Part shown: one piece after another, positions 17,336 through 26,108 of the stretch
Position numbering within the stretch: the stretch's first letter is position 1
Layout: every line of letters starts with the position of its first letter
Origin: SPCO01 sp964579825
GTDB taxonomy: Bacteria; Chloroflexota; Limnocylindria; Limnocylindrales; CSP1-4
DNA length: 64,000 nucleotides
Direction: 5' to 3'
Assembly: GCA_964579825.1 (NCBI GenBank)
Contig: CAZOHT010000020.1
Coordinates: forward strand, 1-64,000
Notes under the pieces: model-generated
Told to the model about the DNA's origin: nothing
Seen by the model: the letters and a program-made list of their open reading frames with translations, nothing else
Databases searched by the model: none
Position numbers and translations under genes: made by a program

Positions 17336-19630
17336 ATGGCCACCAGCACGCCTCGCACGAAGGCCAAGCCCGGCGCCACGTCGTCCACGAAGACCGGCGC
17401 GAAGGCCACGACGACCGACCAGGCGCCCATCCGCCGGACGCCGAGCGCCGCGGCGTCTTCGACGGCCGCCCCGAAGAAGGCGGCCGTCGACCTCGGCGCC
17501 CTCGAGACGGCCCTCCTCGCGTCGATCGCCGAGCACCACCCGTCGGCGGACCTCGACCCGGTCAGGGCGGCGTTCGCCCTCGCGGTCGATGCGCACACCG
17601 GGCAGCTGCGCGCGACCGGTGAGCCGTACGTCACCCACCCGATCGCGTCGGCCCAGATCCTGGCCGACCTCGGCATCGAGCCCGTCGCGATCGAGGCCGC
17701 CCTCCTGCACGACGTCCCCGAGGACACCGAGTACAGCCTGACCGACGTCGAGGAGCGCTTCGGGGCGGAGGTCGCCCAGCTCGTCGACGGCGTGACCAAG
17801 CTGTCGAAGTTCAGTACCCACAGCCACGAGCAACAGCAGGCCGAGAACATCCGGAAGATGCTCCTGGCCATGGCCCAGGACATCCGAGTGGTCCTGATCA
17901 AGCTCGCCGACCGGCTCCACAACATGCGGACGCTGTACGGCCTTCCGTCCGACAAGCAGCAGCGCATCGCCCGCCAGACGCTCGAGATCTACGCCCCGCT
18001 GGCCGAGCGACTCGGCATCTGGCAGATGAAGTGGGAGCTCGAGGATCTCGCGTTCAAGGCGCTGGACCCGGAACGCTTCCGCGAGCTTGCCAAGCTCCTC
18101 GATACCCGCCGGAAGGGCCGCGAGAGCTATATCGACCGGGCGATCGCGGAACTGCGCCCGCGCCTGGAGGCCGCCGGCATCGAGGCGGACCTGCAGGGTC
18201 GCCCGAAACACATCTATAGCATCTGGAAGAAGATGGAGCGCAAGGGCGCGGAGTTCGGCGAGATCTACGACGTCTATGCCATCCGGCTCCTCGTCGAGGA
18301 CGTGCGCGACTGCTACGCGGCCCTCGGCATCGTCCACTCGCTGTGGCGGCCCATCCCGGGCCAGTTCGACGACTACATCGCCGTCCCGAAGAACAACCTC
18401 TACCAGTCGCTGCACACGGCCGTCATCGCCCTCGACGGCAAGCCGCTCGAGATCCAGATCCGGACGCAGCAGATGCACCAGGTCAGCGAGGTCGGCATCG
18501 CCGCCCACTGGCGCTACAAGGAAGGCACGAAGTCCGACCGCGAGTACGACGCCAAGCTCGCCTGGCTCCGGCAGCTCATGGACTGGCAGCGGGACGTCAC
18601 CGATGCGACCGAGTTCGTCGAGGGCATCAAGCTCGACATCTTCCAGGACCAGGTCTTCGTGTTCACGCCGAAGGGCGACATCAAGGACCTGCCGGCGGGT
18701 GCGACGCCGCTCGACTTCGCGTACCGGATCCACACCGACGTCGGCCACCGCACGATCGGGGCGAAGGTCAACAACCGACTCGTCCCGCTCGACTACCGAC
18801 TGAAGAACGGCGACATCGTCGAGATCGTGACGACCAAGGGCGAGCACGGACCGTCGCGCGACTGGATGAACGTCGTCCGTACGAGCCATGCTCGCGAGAA
18901 GATCCGCCAATGGTTCAAGCGCAAGGACCGCGACGAGAACATCGTCCACGGTCGCGAGTCGCTCGAACGCGAACTGCGTCGGCTCGCGCGGACCTCGATC
19001 TCCGCCGTGGGTGTCGAGCGCGTGGCCGAGGTGGGCCGGGCCTCCAACCACGAGACCCTGGACGACTTCTACGCGGCCATCGGCTATGGCGCGATCAGCG
19101 CCCAGTCGGTCGTCATGAAGCTCGGGGTCGTGGACGACGGGCAGAGCACGCTGCCGCCGGTCGCCCCGCCCCAGGAGATGGTCCGGACCGGCGGCGTTCG
19201 GGTGAAGGGCGTCGGGGACCTCCTCATCCGGTATGCCAAGTGCTGCCACCCGATCCCGGGCGACCCGATCGTCGGGTTCATCACCCGGGGCAAGGGCGTC
19301 ACGGTCCACCTGCAGGCCTGTCCGACCGTCGTCAACGAGCGGGAGGTGGGCCGGCTCATCGACGTCGAGTGGGAGTCGCAGCCGACCCAGACGTACCCGA
19401 TCGCGATCCGCGTCGAGGCCTACGACCGGACCGGCCTCCTGAGCGACATCACCCAGGTGGTGGCCGGCGACAAGGTCAACATCCTCGCGGCGTCCGTCGC
19501 CGTGAACGCGGACCACACCGCCATCGTGACCGCCACCCTCCAGGTGCACTCCGTCTCGCAGCTGGCCCGGGTCATGAGCCGGATCGAGACCCTCAAGGAC
19601 GTCCTGAGCGTCCAGCGCGACCTCGGCTAG
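17336..19630 (+). CDS. rel: bifunctional (p)ppGpp synthetase/hydrolase (Rel/SpoT)
   Basis: A 764-residue Rel protein that makes and degrades the alarmone (p)ppGpp. An Ala/Thr/Lys-rich N-terminal extension (1-50) precedes the HD hydrolase domain, whose metal residues are intact (His101 in THPIASA; His125-Asp126 in LLHDVPEDT). The synthetase domain follows (DVYAIRLLV, PKNNLYQSLHTAV, EIQIRTQQMH), then a TGS domain (VFTPKGDIKDLP), a zinc-finger/helical part (KCCHPIPGDPI) and an ACT domain (about 690-764). Retention of the HD residues argues that hydrolase is active, as expected when it is the only long Rel. It precedes hisS by a 1-nt overlap; coupling a stringent-response enzyme with a tRNA synthetase is common. 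Confidence 0.96.
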   Translation: MATSTPRTKAKPGATSSTKTGAKATTTDQAPIRRTPSAAASSTAAPKKAAVDLGALETALLASIAEHHPSADLDPVRAAFALAVDAHTGQLRATGEPYVTHPIASAQILADLGIEPVAIEAALLHDVPEDTEYSLTDVEERFGAEVAQLVDGVTKLSKFSTHSHEQQQAENIRKMLLAMAQDIRVVLIKLADRLHNMRTLYGLPSDKQQRIARQTLEIYAPLAERLGIWQMKWELEDLAFKALDPERFRELAKLLDTRRKGRESYIDRAIAELRPRLEAAGIEADLQGRPKHIYSIWKKMERKGAEFGEIYDVYAIRLLVEDVRDCYAALGIVHSLWRPIPGQFDDYIAVPKNNLYQSLHTAVIALDGKPLEIQIRTQQMHQVSEVGIAAHWRYKEGTKSDREYDAKLAWLRQLMDWQRDVTDATEFVEGIKLDIFQDQVFVFTPKGDIKDLPAGATPLDFAYRIHTDVGHRTIGAKVNNRLVPLDYRLKNGDIVEIVTTKGEHGPSRDWMNVVRTSHAREKIRQWFKRKDRDENIVHGRESLERELRRLARTSISAVGVERVAEVGRASNHETLDDFYAAIGYGAISAQSVVMKLGVVDDGQSTLPPVAPPQEMVRTGGVRVKGVGDLLIRYAKCCHPIPGDPIVGFITRGKGVTVHLQACPTVVNEREVGRLIDVEWESQPTQTYPIAIRVEAYDRTGLLSDITQVVAGDKVNILAASVAVNADHTAIVTATLQVHSVSQLARVMSRIETLKDVLSVQRDLG

Positions 19631-20937
19631 TGGGGTCCGACTTCCGAGCCCCGCGAGGGACCCGCGACCTGCTGCCGACCGAGACGCCGACCTGGACCCG
19701 TCTGGAGCGCCTGGCGGACGACCTGGCCGCCCGGTACGGCTACCAGCGCATCGAGACGCCGATGCTCGAACAGGCGGCCGTGTTCGAGCGTGGCGTCGGC
19801 GAGGTCACCGACATCGTCGAAAAGGAGCTGTTCCGGATCGCGCCGCGACGCGAGGAGGCCGAGTCGTGGTCGCTCCGGCCGGAGCCGACGGCGGGCATCG
19901 TCCGGGCCTACATCCAGCACGGCATGCAGACCTGGCCGCAGCCGGTGAAGCTGTCGATGACCGGGCCGATGTTCCGCTACGACCGCCCGCAGGCCGGGCG
20001 CTACCGCCAGTTCTGGCAGTTCGACATCGAGGCGATCGGCGACCCGGGACCCGCCGTGGACGCCGAGATCATCGAACTCGGGGCGCGTTACTACGCGGAT
20101 GCCGGGCTGAACGGCGTCCAGGTGCTGCTGAACTCCATCGGCGACGCTGCGTGCCGGCCCGCGTACATCGCCGAGCTGACCGCCTTCTACCAGGCCCGAT
20201 CCGATGCCCTGCCGACCATGGAGCGCGGTCGATTGGACCGGAACGTCCTGCGGCTGCTCGACTCCAAGGACCCGGCAATGACGGCGATGAACGCCGAGGC
20301 GCCGCGGATCACGGATCGGCTGTGCGAGGCGTGCGCCGCCCACTTCACCGCCGTGCGCGGCCACCTCGATGCGCTCGGCGTCCCGTACCGACTGGAACCG
20401 GGTCTCGTCCGCGGACTGGACTACTACACACGGACCGCGTTCGAGTTCTACGTCACGGGGCGTGAGGGTCAGCAGCAGGCGCTCGGTGGCGGCGGGCGCT
20501 ACGACGGCCTGGTCGAGCTGCTCGGCGGCCGGCCGACCCCGGGGATCGGGTTCGGGATCGGGCTCGACCGGCTCGTCCTTGCCCTTGCCGAGCAGGGTGC
20601 GGCGATCGACGGAGGCGAGGACGGACATCCGGTCGCGTTCGTCGTCGGGGCGGACCCGAACGACACGATCACCCGGCTTCGGATCACGACGGACCTGCGC
20701 GCCGCTGGGATCGCGGCACGCGCGGAGCTTGGCCAGCGCAAGCTCGGCAAGCAGCTCGAGCGCGCGGCACGTGACGGGGCCCACTTCGCGGTCATCGTCG
20801 GTGACGAACTGGCGGCCGGCGACGTCCAGCTGCGCGACCTGCCTGCCGGGACGCAGAAGGTCGTCCCCGTGGCCGATCTGGCGACGGAGGTGGCGCGCGC
20901 CCACGCAGCCCACCGGCACGGCGGGCGGGAGGGCTGA
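19630..20937 (+). CDS. hisS: histidyl-tRNA synthetase
   Basis: A 435-residue class II synthetase charging tRNA-His. Visible are the N-terminal RGTRDLLP, motif 2 (GPMFRYDRPQAGRYRQFWQFD), the HisRS-specific GLVRGLDYYTRTAFE and GGGRYDGL, motif 3 (GIGFGIGLDRL), and the C-terminal anticodon-binding domain (about 335-430). The GTG start uses the last base of the rel stop (TAGTG), so it is translationally coupled to rel. The methyltransferase gene starts one base after its stop. Confidence 0.96.
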   Translation: MGSDFRAPRGTRDLLPTETPTWTRLERLADDLAARYGYQRIETPMLEQAAVFERGVGEVTDIVEKELFRIAPRREEAESWSLRPEPTAGIVRAYIQHGMQTWPQPVKLSMTGPMFRYDRPQAGRYRQFWQFDIEAIGDPGPAVDAEIIELGARYYADAGLNGVQVLLNSIGDAACRPAYIAELTAFYQARSDALPTMERGRLDRNVLRLLDSKDPAMTAMNAEAPRITDRLCEACAAHFTAVRGHLDALGVPYRLEPGLVRGLDYYTRTAFEFYVTGREGQQQALGGGGRYDGLVELLGGRPTPGIGFGIGLDRLVLALAEQGAAIDGGEDGHPVAFVVGADPNDTITRLRITTDLRAAGIAARAELGQRKLGKQLERAARDGAHFAVIVGDELAAGDVQLRDLPAGTQKVVPVADLATEVARAHAAHRHGGREG

Positions 20938-20938
20938 C

Positions 20939-21736
20939 GTGACCGATCCAGGCGGGCCGCCGCTGGACGATGCGACGCTGACCGACCACGAGCGCTTCAA
21001 TCGGGCCGATTGGAACGCCTACAGCGACGAGTACCAGGCCCGCCACGGCGCCGATCTGGCCGAGCACGACGGCTATGCCTGGGGGACATGGCAGATCCCC
21101 GAAGCGGAGCTCCAGGTCCTCGGCGACGTCCGTGACAAGGATGTCCTCGAGTTCGGCTGTGGGGCGGCCCAATGGTCCATCGGCCTGGCCAGGCGTGGCG
21201 CCCGGCCCGTCGGATTGGATCTGTCCGATCGCCAGCTCGAGCATGCCCGTCGGCTGATGGCCGAGGCCGGCGTCGACTTCCCGCTGATCCACGCCAGCGC
21301 CGAGTCGGTGCCACTGCCGGATGCGAGCTTCGACATCGTCTTCTGCGACCACGGGTCGATGACGTTCGGGGATCCGTATCGGACGGTGCCGGAGGCGGCG
21401 CGGCTCCTGCGTCCGGGCGGGCTGTTCGCGTTCAACCACGGCTCGACGATCGAGACGCTGTGCTGGGCCCTCGGCGACGAGCGGCCGACCGATCGCCTGG
21501 CCTACGACTACTTCGGCCTCCACATGATCCGGGCCGACGACGAGATCACGTTCAACCTGGGCTATGGCGAGTGGATCCGGCTGTTCCGGGCGAACGGCCT
21601 GCAGGTCGAGGACCTGATCGAGCCACGTCCCGCCGCCGACGCCACGAGTTCGTACCGCGATGCCGAGTCGCTCGCCTGGTCGCGCCGCTGGCCGGCCGAG
21701 TCGATCTGGCGCCTGCGCAAGGGGGCGATCACCTGA
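20939..21736 (+). CDS. class I SAM-dependent methyltransferase
   Basis: A 265-residue Methyltransf_11-type enzyme. The SAM-binding motif I is VLEFGCGAAQWSIGLARRG (near residue 65), the acidic ribose-contact residue is in VGLDLS, and post-motif LRPGGLFAFNHGS is present. The substrate is not evident; an N-terminal segment with WNAYSDEYQARH is shared with small-molecule methyltransferases. The GTG start lies 1 nt after the hisS stop, and its TGA overlaps the next ATG by one base, so it belongs to the rel-hisS transcript. Confidence 0.8.
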   Translation: MTDPGGPPLDDATLTDHERFNRADWNAYSDEYQARHGADLAEHDGYAWGTWQIPEAELQVLGDVRDKDVLEFGCGAAQWSIGLARRGARPVGLDLSDRQLEHARRLMAEAGVDFPLIHASAESVPLPDASFDIVFCDHGSMTFGDPYRTVPEAARLLRPGGLFAFNHGSTIETLCWALGDERPTDRLAYDYFGLHMIRADDEITFNLGYGEWIRLFRANGLQVEDLIEPRPAADATSSYRDAESLAWSRRWPAESIWRLRKGAIT

Positions 21737-22035
21737 TGGCCGAGTGGATCTACTTCATCCATCCGCCTCGCGAGGACTTCGCGGACACGATGACCGACGA
21801 GGAACAGGCGGTCTGGGGCGTCCACTTCGAGCGATTCGAACGGGCGATGGCGGATGGGACGCTCATCCTGGTTGGGCCGACCCTCGGATCGAAGAACACG
21901 GGGATCGCGATCTTCGAGGCACCCGACGAGGCGGCAGCGCGCCGCTTCATGGACGAGGATCCGGTCATCGCCGGCGGGTACGCGACGGGCGAGCTGCGAC
22001 CGTTCCGGGTGTCGCTCCTGCGGGGGCGCGACTAG
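21736..22035 (+). CDS. YCII-family small protein
   Basis: A 99-residue protein with the ferredoxin-like YCII-related fold: an N-terminal beta strand (WIYFIHPPR), a central helix ending in FERAMADGTLILVGPT, a strand GIAIFEAPDEAAARRFMDEDPVI and the C-terminal ELRPF strand. YCII domains occur in small dehydratase-like enzymes and transcription-associated proteins, but the function here is unknown. It overlaps the methyltransferase stop by 1 nt and appears to end the rel-hisS operon, since a hairpin with a T tract follows. Confidence 0.75.
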   Translation: MAEWIYFIHPPREDFADTMTDEEQAVWGVHFERFERAMADGTLILVGPTLGSKNTGIAIFEAPDEAAARRFMDEDPVIAGGYATGELRPFRVSLLRGRD

Positions 22036-22125
22036 GAGCGACATCCTCGGGACGCCGGGCCTGTTCCAGTCATCTGCCGGCGGGGCCGGCACGGGATGGA
22101 CGGACCGAGCCCGGATGGTCATCCG

Positions 22126-22146
22126 GAGCCACTTCCGTGGCTCTTT
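22126..22146 (+). terminator. putative intrinsic terminator after the rel-hisS operon
   Basis: GAGCCAC (22126-22132) and GTGGCTC (22137-22143) form a perfect 7-bp stem with a TTCC loop, followed by TTT. It lies 91 nt after the YCII stop. The T tract is short, so termination may be only partial. Confidence 0.45.
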
Positions 22147-22243
22147 GCCAGTCATCTGCCGGGCTCGGTGGTCACGCGGCTGGAACCGCCGGGCGCGTGC
22201 TGGCGTGGCCGACATCTGACGGGAACCCGTGGGGCTCCGGCGG

Positions 22244-22320
22244 CCCCGGTGTTCCGGGTGTTCCCGGCGCTCCCGGCGCCCCCGGCTCCCGGCGCCCCGG
22301 TGTTCCGGGCTCCCGCGCCT
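22244..22320 (+). repeat. imperfect 9-nt repeats with collagen-like coding potential
   Basis: Units of the type CCCGGTGTT, CCCGGCGCT and CCCGGCGCC follow each other. One forward frame reads as Gly-x-Pro triplets (GPGVPGVPGAPGAPGS), but that frame has no good start signal and runs on into the aspS coding region, so it is probably non-coding or a fossil. Confidence 0.45.
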
Positions 22321-22356
22321 CGCGCCCGGATGACGCGCCCGAACACCCGGCGCCGC

Positions 22357-22362
22357 TACGAT
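22357..22362 (+). promoter_or_regulatory. putative -10 element of aspS
   Basis: TACGAT lies 9 nt before the aspS ATG with no Shine-Dalgarno sequence between, implying a very short or absent leader. Confidence 0.45.
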
Positions 22363-22371
22363 ACGGCGACC

Positions 22372-24243
22372 ATGACCGACCACCTGCCCAGTCTCGCCAC
22401 GCCGTATCGGACCCATACCTGCGGGGAGCTCCGTGCCAGCGACGCCGGCGAGACCGTCCGCCTGTCCGGGTGGGTCCACCGCCGGCGCGACCACGGCCAG
22501 TTGATCTTCCTCGACGTGCGCGACCGCCACGGGCTGACCCAGGTGGTCATCGACAAGGCCGACGCCCCCACCGCGCACGAGGAGGCGAGCCGGGTCCGCT
22601 CCGAGTTCGTCGTGTCCGTGACCGGCTCGGTCGCGTTGCGACTGCCCGGCACCGAGAACGCCAAGTTGCCGACGGGTGCGATCGAGGTGCAGACGGCCGC
22701 CTTCGAGATCCTGTCCGAGGCGAAGACGCCGCCGTTCTACATCAACGACCCGGACGCCCCGGTCGACGAGGCCGTTCGCCTCAAGTACCGCTATCTCGAC
22801 ATCCGGCGCGATCCGATGCAGGGCCGCCTGCTCCTGCGATCGCGCATGGTCCAGGCGATCCGCGAGGTCCACCACCGCAACGGGTTCGTCGAAGTCGAGA
22901 CGCCGACGCTCATCAAGAGCACGCCCGAGGGCGCCCGCGACTTCATCGTGCCGAGCCGCCTCCAGCCCGGCGCGGTGTACGCGCTGCCCCAGAGCCCGCA
23001 GCAGCTCAAGCAGCTGTTGATGGTGGCCGGGATCGACCGCTACTTCCAGATCGCCCGCTGCTACCGCGACGAGGACCTGCGCGGCGACCGCCAGCCCGAG
23101 TTCACCCAGCTGGACCTCGAGATGAGCTTCGTCGACGAGGCGGCCGTCATGGGCTTCGTGGAGGCGCTCGCGATCGAGGTCTCGGCAGCCACGACGCCGG
23201 ATCGCCCGATCCTCCAGGTCCCGTTCCCGAGGATGACCTTCGAGGAGGCCATCGAGCGGTACGGCTCGGACAAGCCCGACATCCGCTTCGGGATGGAGCT
23301 GGTGGATCTTGCGCCGGTACTCGTCGACGGGGACGGCGCCCCGGCATCCGGGTTCGGTGTGTTCGACTCGGCGCTGGCGGCCGGCGGGCGCGTGAAGGCC
23401 ATCGTGGCGCCAGGGATGGCCGGCGTGACCCGCCGCGAGGTCGACGACCTGACCGAGCGCTCGAAGCGCTTCGGGGCGCGTGGGCTGGCTCACCTGGCCA
23501 TCGAGCCAGGCGGCGAGGTGAAGGGCCCCATCGCCAAGTTCCTGTCGCCGGCGACCCAGGCCGCCATCGTGGCGCGGGCCGGAGCGGGCGAGGGCGACCT
23601 CATCCTCATCGTCGCGGACACCGCCGAGACCACGGCCGACGTCCTCGGCCGCCTCCGCGTGGACCTCGGCGCCCAGCTGGGCCTGGCGGACCCCGCCGTG
23701 CTGGCCTACGTCTGGGTGAACCGCTTCCCGATGTACCACTGGGATGTCGACAACGAGCGCTGGGATGCGACCCACAATCCGTTCAGCGGCGTGTTGCCCG
23801 AGGACGAGGCGCTGCTCGTCACGGCGTCCGGCGACCCGGCCCGGCCGTCTCCGGCCGATCCAGCGGGCCGCGCCCGGGCCCTGCAGTACGACCTGGCGCT
23901 CAATGGTTGGGAGCTCGGCGGCGGCTCCATCCGCATCCATCGACGCGAACTGCTCGAGCGCTCGTTCCTGCTCCAGGGTCAGACCGCCGAGGGGATGCGG
24001 GAGAAGTTCGGGGCCGTCCTCGACGCGTTCGAGTACGGCGCGCCGCCGCACGGTGGGATCGCGCTCGGGATCGACCGCTGGGCGATGATCTTCTCGGGCC
24101 AGACCAACATCCGTGAGGTCATGGCGTTCCCCAAGACGCAGTCCGGCACGGACCCCATGCTCGACGCCCCGTCCGTCCCGGAACCTGGCCAGTACGAGGA
24201 GCTCGGCCTGCGGTACGTCGGACTGCCCGCGAAGCCATCCTGA
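22372..24243 (+). CDS. aspS: aspartyl-tRNA synthetase, bacterial type
   Basis: A 623-residue class IIb synthetase. It has an N-terminal OB-fold anticodon domain (GWVHRRRDHGQLIFLDVRD), motif 1 region (NGFVEVETPTLIKSTPEGARDFIVPSR), the flipping-loop QSPQQLKQLLM, motif 2 (CYRDEDLRGDRQPEFTQLD), a GAD insertion domain (about 300-420) typical of bacterial AspRS, and motif 3 (GGIALGIDRWAMIF). Whether it also charges tRNA-Asn depends on genes outside the window. It is a single-gene unit after a terminator-like hairpin. Confidence 0.96.
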   Translation: MTDHLPSLATPYRTHTCGELRASDAGETVRLSGWVHRRRDHGQLIFLDVRDRHGLTQVVIDKADAPTAHEEASRVRSEFVVSVTGSVALRLPGTENAKLPTGAIEVQTAAFEILSEAKTPPFYINDPDAPVDEAVRLKYRYLDIRRDPMQGRLLLRSRMVQAIREVHHRNGFVEVETPTLIKSTPEGARDFIVPSRLQPGAVYALPQSPQQLKQLLMVAGIDRYFQIARCYRDEDLRGDRQPEFTQLDLEMSFVDEAAVMGFVEALAIEVSAATTPDRPILQVPFPRMTFEEAIERYGSDKPDIRFGMELVDLAPVLVDGDGAPASGFGVFDSALAAGGRVKAIVAPGMAGVTRREVDDLTERSKRFGARGLAHLAIEPGGEVKGPIAKFLSPATQAAIVARAGAGEGDLILIVADTAETTADVLGRLRVDLGAQLGLADPAVLAYVWVNRFPMYHWDVDNERWDATHNPFSGVLPEDEALLVTASGDPARPSPADPAGRARALQYDLALNGWELGGGSIRIHRRELLERSFLLQGQTAEGMREKFGAVLDAFEYGAPPHGGIALGIDRWAMIFSGQTNIREVMAFPKTQSGTDPMLDAPSVPEPGQYEELGLRYVGLPAKPS

Positions 24244-24254
24244 CCCGGCGGCGG

Positions 24255-24316
24255 CCCGTGACCTCGTCGAGCCGGCGCGCCCCGTGACCTCGTCGAGCCG
24301 GCGCGTCCCGTGACCT
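24255..24316 (+). repeat. 26-bp tandem repeat carrying successive GTG start codons
   Basis: Two near-identical 26-bp units (24255-24280 and 24281-24306) and the first 10 bases of a third begin with CCCGTGACCT. Because 26 is not a multiple of three, the GTG codons at 24258, 24284 and 24310 fall in three different frames; only the last is in frame with the transporter. Confidence 0.8.
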
Positions 24317-25284
24317 CCCCGGTCGCCGCGCCGGAGCGGGCGCTCGGTCTCGGGTTCGGGCCGCTCGAGTGGTTCGCCAGGCGGCCGCGACTGGCGGCGC
24401 TGCTGGGGGCGATCTGCATCTCGTTCTCGGGGATCTTCTACCTGAACGCTTCGGTCTCGGCGTCGACCGGAACGGTCTTCCGGGCGCTGTTCGGCCTGCC
24501 GCTGCTGGTGCTCGTGGCGATGGCGGAGCGTCGCCGGTCCGGCGCACTGCCGACTCGGACCGTCCGCCTGTCGGCCATCGCCGGCTTGTTCTTCGTGGGC
24601 GACCTCATGACCTGGCACCTCGCGATCGCGGCGGTCGGTGCGGGGCTGGCGACCGTCCTGGGCAACCTGCAGGTCCTGATCGTCGGGTTCATCGCCTGGA
24701 TCGCGCTCGGCGAGAAGCCCTCGCGCAACACGCTGATCGCGCTGCCGATCGTGCTCGTCGGGGTCGTCTTCATCTCGGGTGTCGTCGGCGCCGGGGCGTA
24801 TGGCGCGAACCCGGCCCTCGGCGTCGCCCTGGGGATCGCCTGCGCGTTCTTCTATGCGGGCTACCTGCTGACGATCCGGCTGGGCGGACGCGACCAGAGT
24901 CGACCGGCCGGCCCGGTCGCGACATCGACGTTCGTCACGTTCCTTGGCGCGCTCGCCGTCGGGGTGGTCGGCGGCAACCTCGATCTCACACCGGACCTCA
25001 CCAGCCTGTTCTGGCTGATGCTGTACGGCCTGACCAGCCAGTCGCTGGGCTACCTGCTCATCTCGATCTCGCTGCCGCGCCTTCCCGCGGTCATCGTCAG
25101 CGTCATCCTGCTGGCCCAACCGGTCATCACGGTCGGCCTGGCCCGGGTCCTGCTCGGCGAGACACCGTCACCGGCGCAAACGCTGGGGGTCGGCCTGGTC
25201 ATCGGCGGCATCGCCATCGCGACCGTCCCCATCGGCCGGTTGCGCGGGGTCCTTCGGCGCGACCCGGCGGGCGATCTCGGCTGA
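24310..25284 (+). CDS. EamA-family (DMT superfamily) transporter
   Basis: A 324-residue membrane protein with ten hydrophobic segments arranged as two EamA halves (about 35-160 and 170-310). Recognisable family segments include AGLATVLGNLQVLIVGFIAWIALGEKPS in the first half and VSVILLAQPVITVGLARVLLGETPS in the second. DMT transporters move metabolites such as amino acids or nucleotide-sugars; the substrate is not evident. The GTG at 24310 is the third of a tandem-repeat series and has no clear ribosome binding site. Its stop lies 10 nt from the convergent hydrolase gene. Confidence 0.85.
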   Translation: MTSPVAAPERALGLGFGPLEWFARRPRLAALLGAICISFSGIFYLNASVSASTGTVFRALFGLPLLVLVAMAERRRSGALPTRTVRLSAIAGLFFVGDLMTWHLAIAAVGAGLATVLGNLQVLIVGFIAWIALGEKPSRNTLIALPIVLVGVVFISGVVGAGAYGANPALGVALGIACAFFYAGYLLTIRLGGRDQSRPAGPVATSTFVTFLGALAVGVVGGNLDLTPDLTSLFWLMLYGLTSQSLGYLLISISLPRLPAVIVSVILLAQPVITVGLARVLLGETPSPAQTLGVGLVIGGIAIATVPIGRLRGVLRRDPAGDLG

Positions 25285-25290
25285 TCCCCG

Positions 25291-25304
25291 GGTCCTAGCG
25301 GACC
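25291..25304. terminator. small hairpin between convergent genes
   Basis: GGTCC (25291-25295) and GGACC (25300-25304) flank TAGC, overlapping the stop codon of the minus-strand hydrolase. Two further C-G pairs can form beyond a mismatch. It may serve as a weak bidirectional terminator. Confidence 0.25.
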
Positions 25305-26047
25305 GGGTCGCCGACCTCGTCGAGCAGCCGTTCCGTGGCCGCGATCACCTGGGCCTGCTGGTCCACCCGCGAGATCGTCGCCGGCGGATCGTTCGGCTGA
25401 CCCGTGTACCAACCCATCTGTTCGTGGTTGCCGCCCTCGACGACCGTCGTGACGAGGTTCGGCCCGACGTTGGCGATGGCCGTGGCGCTCGTGTACGACG
25501 GGATCCCGGTGTCGAGCGACCCATAGATCGATGCGACGGCGAGATCCTGCGCGCTGAGGTCGGTCGCCGCATAGGCGGCCCAGAACACGAGGCCCTCGGC
25601 GACGCCCGGACTGCCGGCCAGGAACTGGGCGGCCATCGCGCCACCGAGCGAGTGGCCGCCGACCACCCAATGATCGATCTCCGGATGGGCGTCGATGACC
25701 GGCTGGGCGGCCCCGATGTCGAACACCGCGAAGTTGAACGGGACCGACACGATGACGGCCAGGTAGCCGGCCTCGGCGATGGCGCGGGCCTGCGGCGCGT
25801 AGGCGGCGGACGGGACCTTGCCACCCGGGTACAGGATCAGTCCGGTCGTGGGCGTGCCGGCGGTCGGCGTGAACGTGATGAGGCCATCGGATCCGTCATA
25901 CGTCGCGCCCTCCGTGGACGCGAGAGCGGCCGTGGCCTCGGGCAGCAACGGCTGTGGCTGGGCGTACCACAGGAACCCGAGCGCGCCGACGACCAGCACG
26001 ACCAGCACGGTCGCCCCGAGCGCCTTGAGGATGCGTGAGCGGGTCAT
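25295..26047 (-). CDS. membrane-anchored alpha/beta hydrolase
   Basis: A 250-residue protein with an uncleaved signal-anchor (about residues 7-29) followed by an alpha/beta-hydrolase domain facing outward. The nucleophile elbow GGHSLGG gives Ser133; Asp179 (GSLDTGIP) and His208 (GGNHEQMG) complete a plausible triad. This resembles the alpha/beta hydrolase_5 family; the substrate is unknown. The internal ATG at 26047 is preferred because GAAGGAAGGG lies just upstream, whereas an in-frame start 60 nt earlier has no signal. The MobA-like gene ends 61 nt upstream on the same strand, so the two may form an operon. Confidence 0.8.
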   Translation of the reverse strand: MTRSRILKALGATVLVVLVVGALGFLWYAQPQPLLPEATAALASTEGATYDGSDGLITFTPTAGTPTTGLILYPGGKVPSAAYAPQARAIAEAGYLAVIVSVPFNFAVFDIGAAQPVIDAHPEIDHWVVGGHSLGGAMAAQFLAGSPGVAEGLVFWAAYAATDLSAQDLAVASIYGSLDTGIPSYTSATAIANVGPNLVTTVVEGGNHEQMGWYTGQPNDPPATISRVDQQAQVIAATERLLDEVGDPVR

Positions 26048-26108
26048 GACCCTTCCTTCGTGCGCGGCGGCCGTCTCGGATGGGAGGCTGGCCGGGCGGA
26101 CGGGCACG

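Larger units (their letters stand above)
22036..22371 (+). other. 336-nt intergenic region between the YCII gene and aspS
   Basis: No convincing gene is present. The region holds a hairpin (22126-22146), a short repeat of CAGTCATCTGCCGG (22067-22080 and again near 22149-22162), a GC-rich tract of imperfect 9-nt repeats (22244-22320) and the aspS promoter hexamer. Confidence 0.6.

Noticed and set aside
16118..19549. A 1143-codon open frame on the minus strand across murE and rel
   Set aside because: It is antisense to two well-recognised genes, rich in Arg/Gly/Asp/Val as expected of shadow frames in GC-rich DNA, and shows no domain.
22200..22371. Collagen-like protein gene upstream of aspS
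   Set aside because: The Gly-x-Pro frame lacks a credible start and would run through the aspS coding region in the wrong frame.
21562..25119. A 1185-codon minus-strand frame across aspS and its neighbours
   Set aside because: Antisense shadow of aspS and the transporter, with low-complexity charged composition and no motif.
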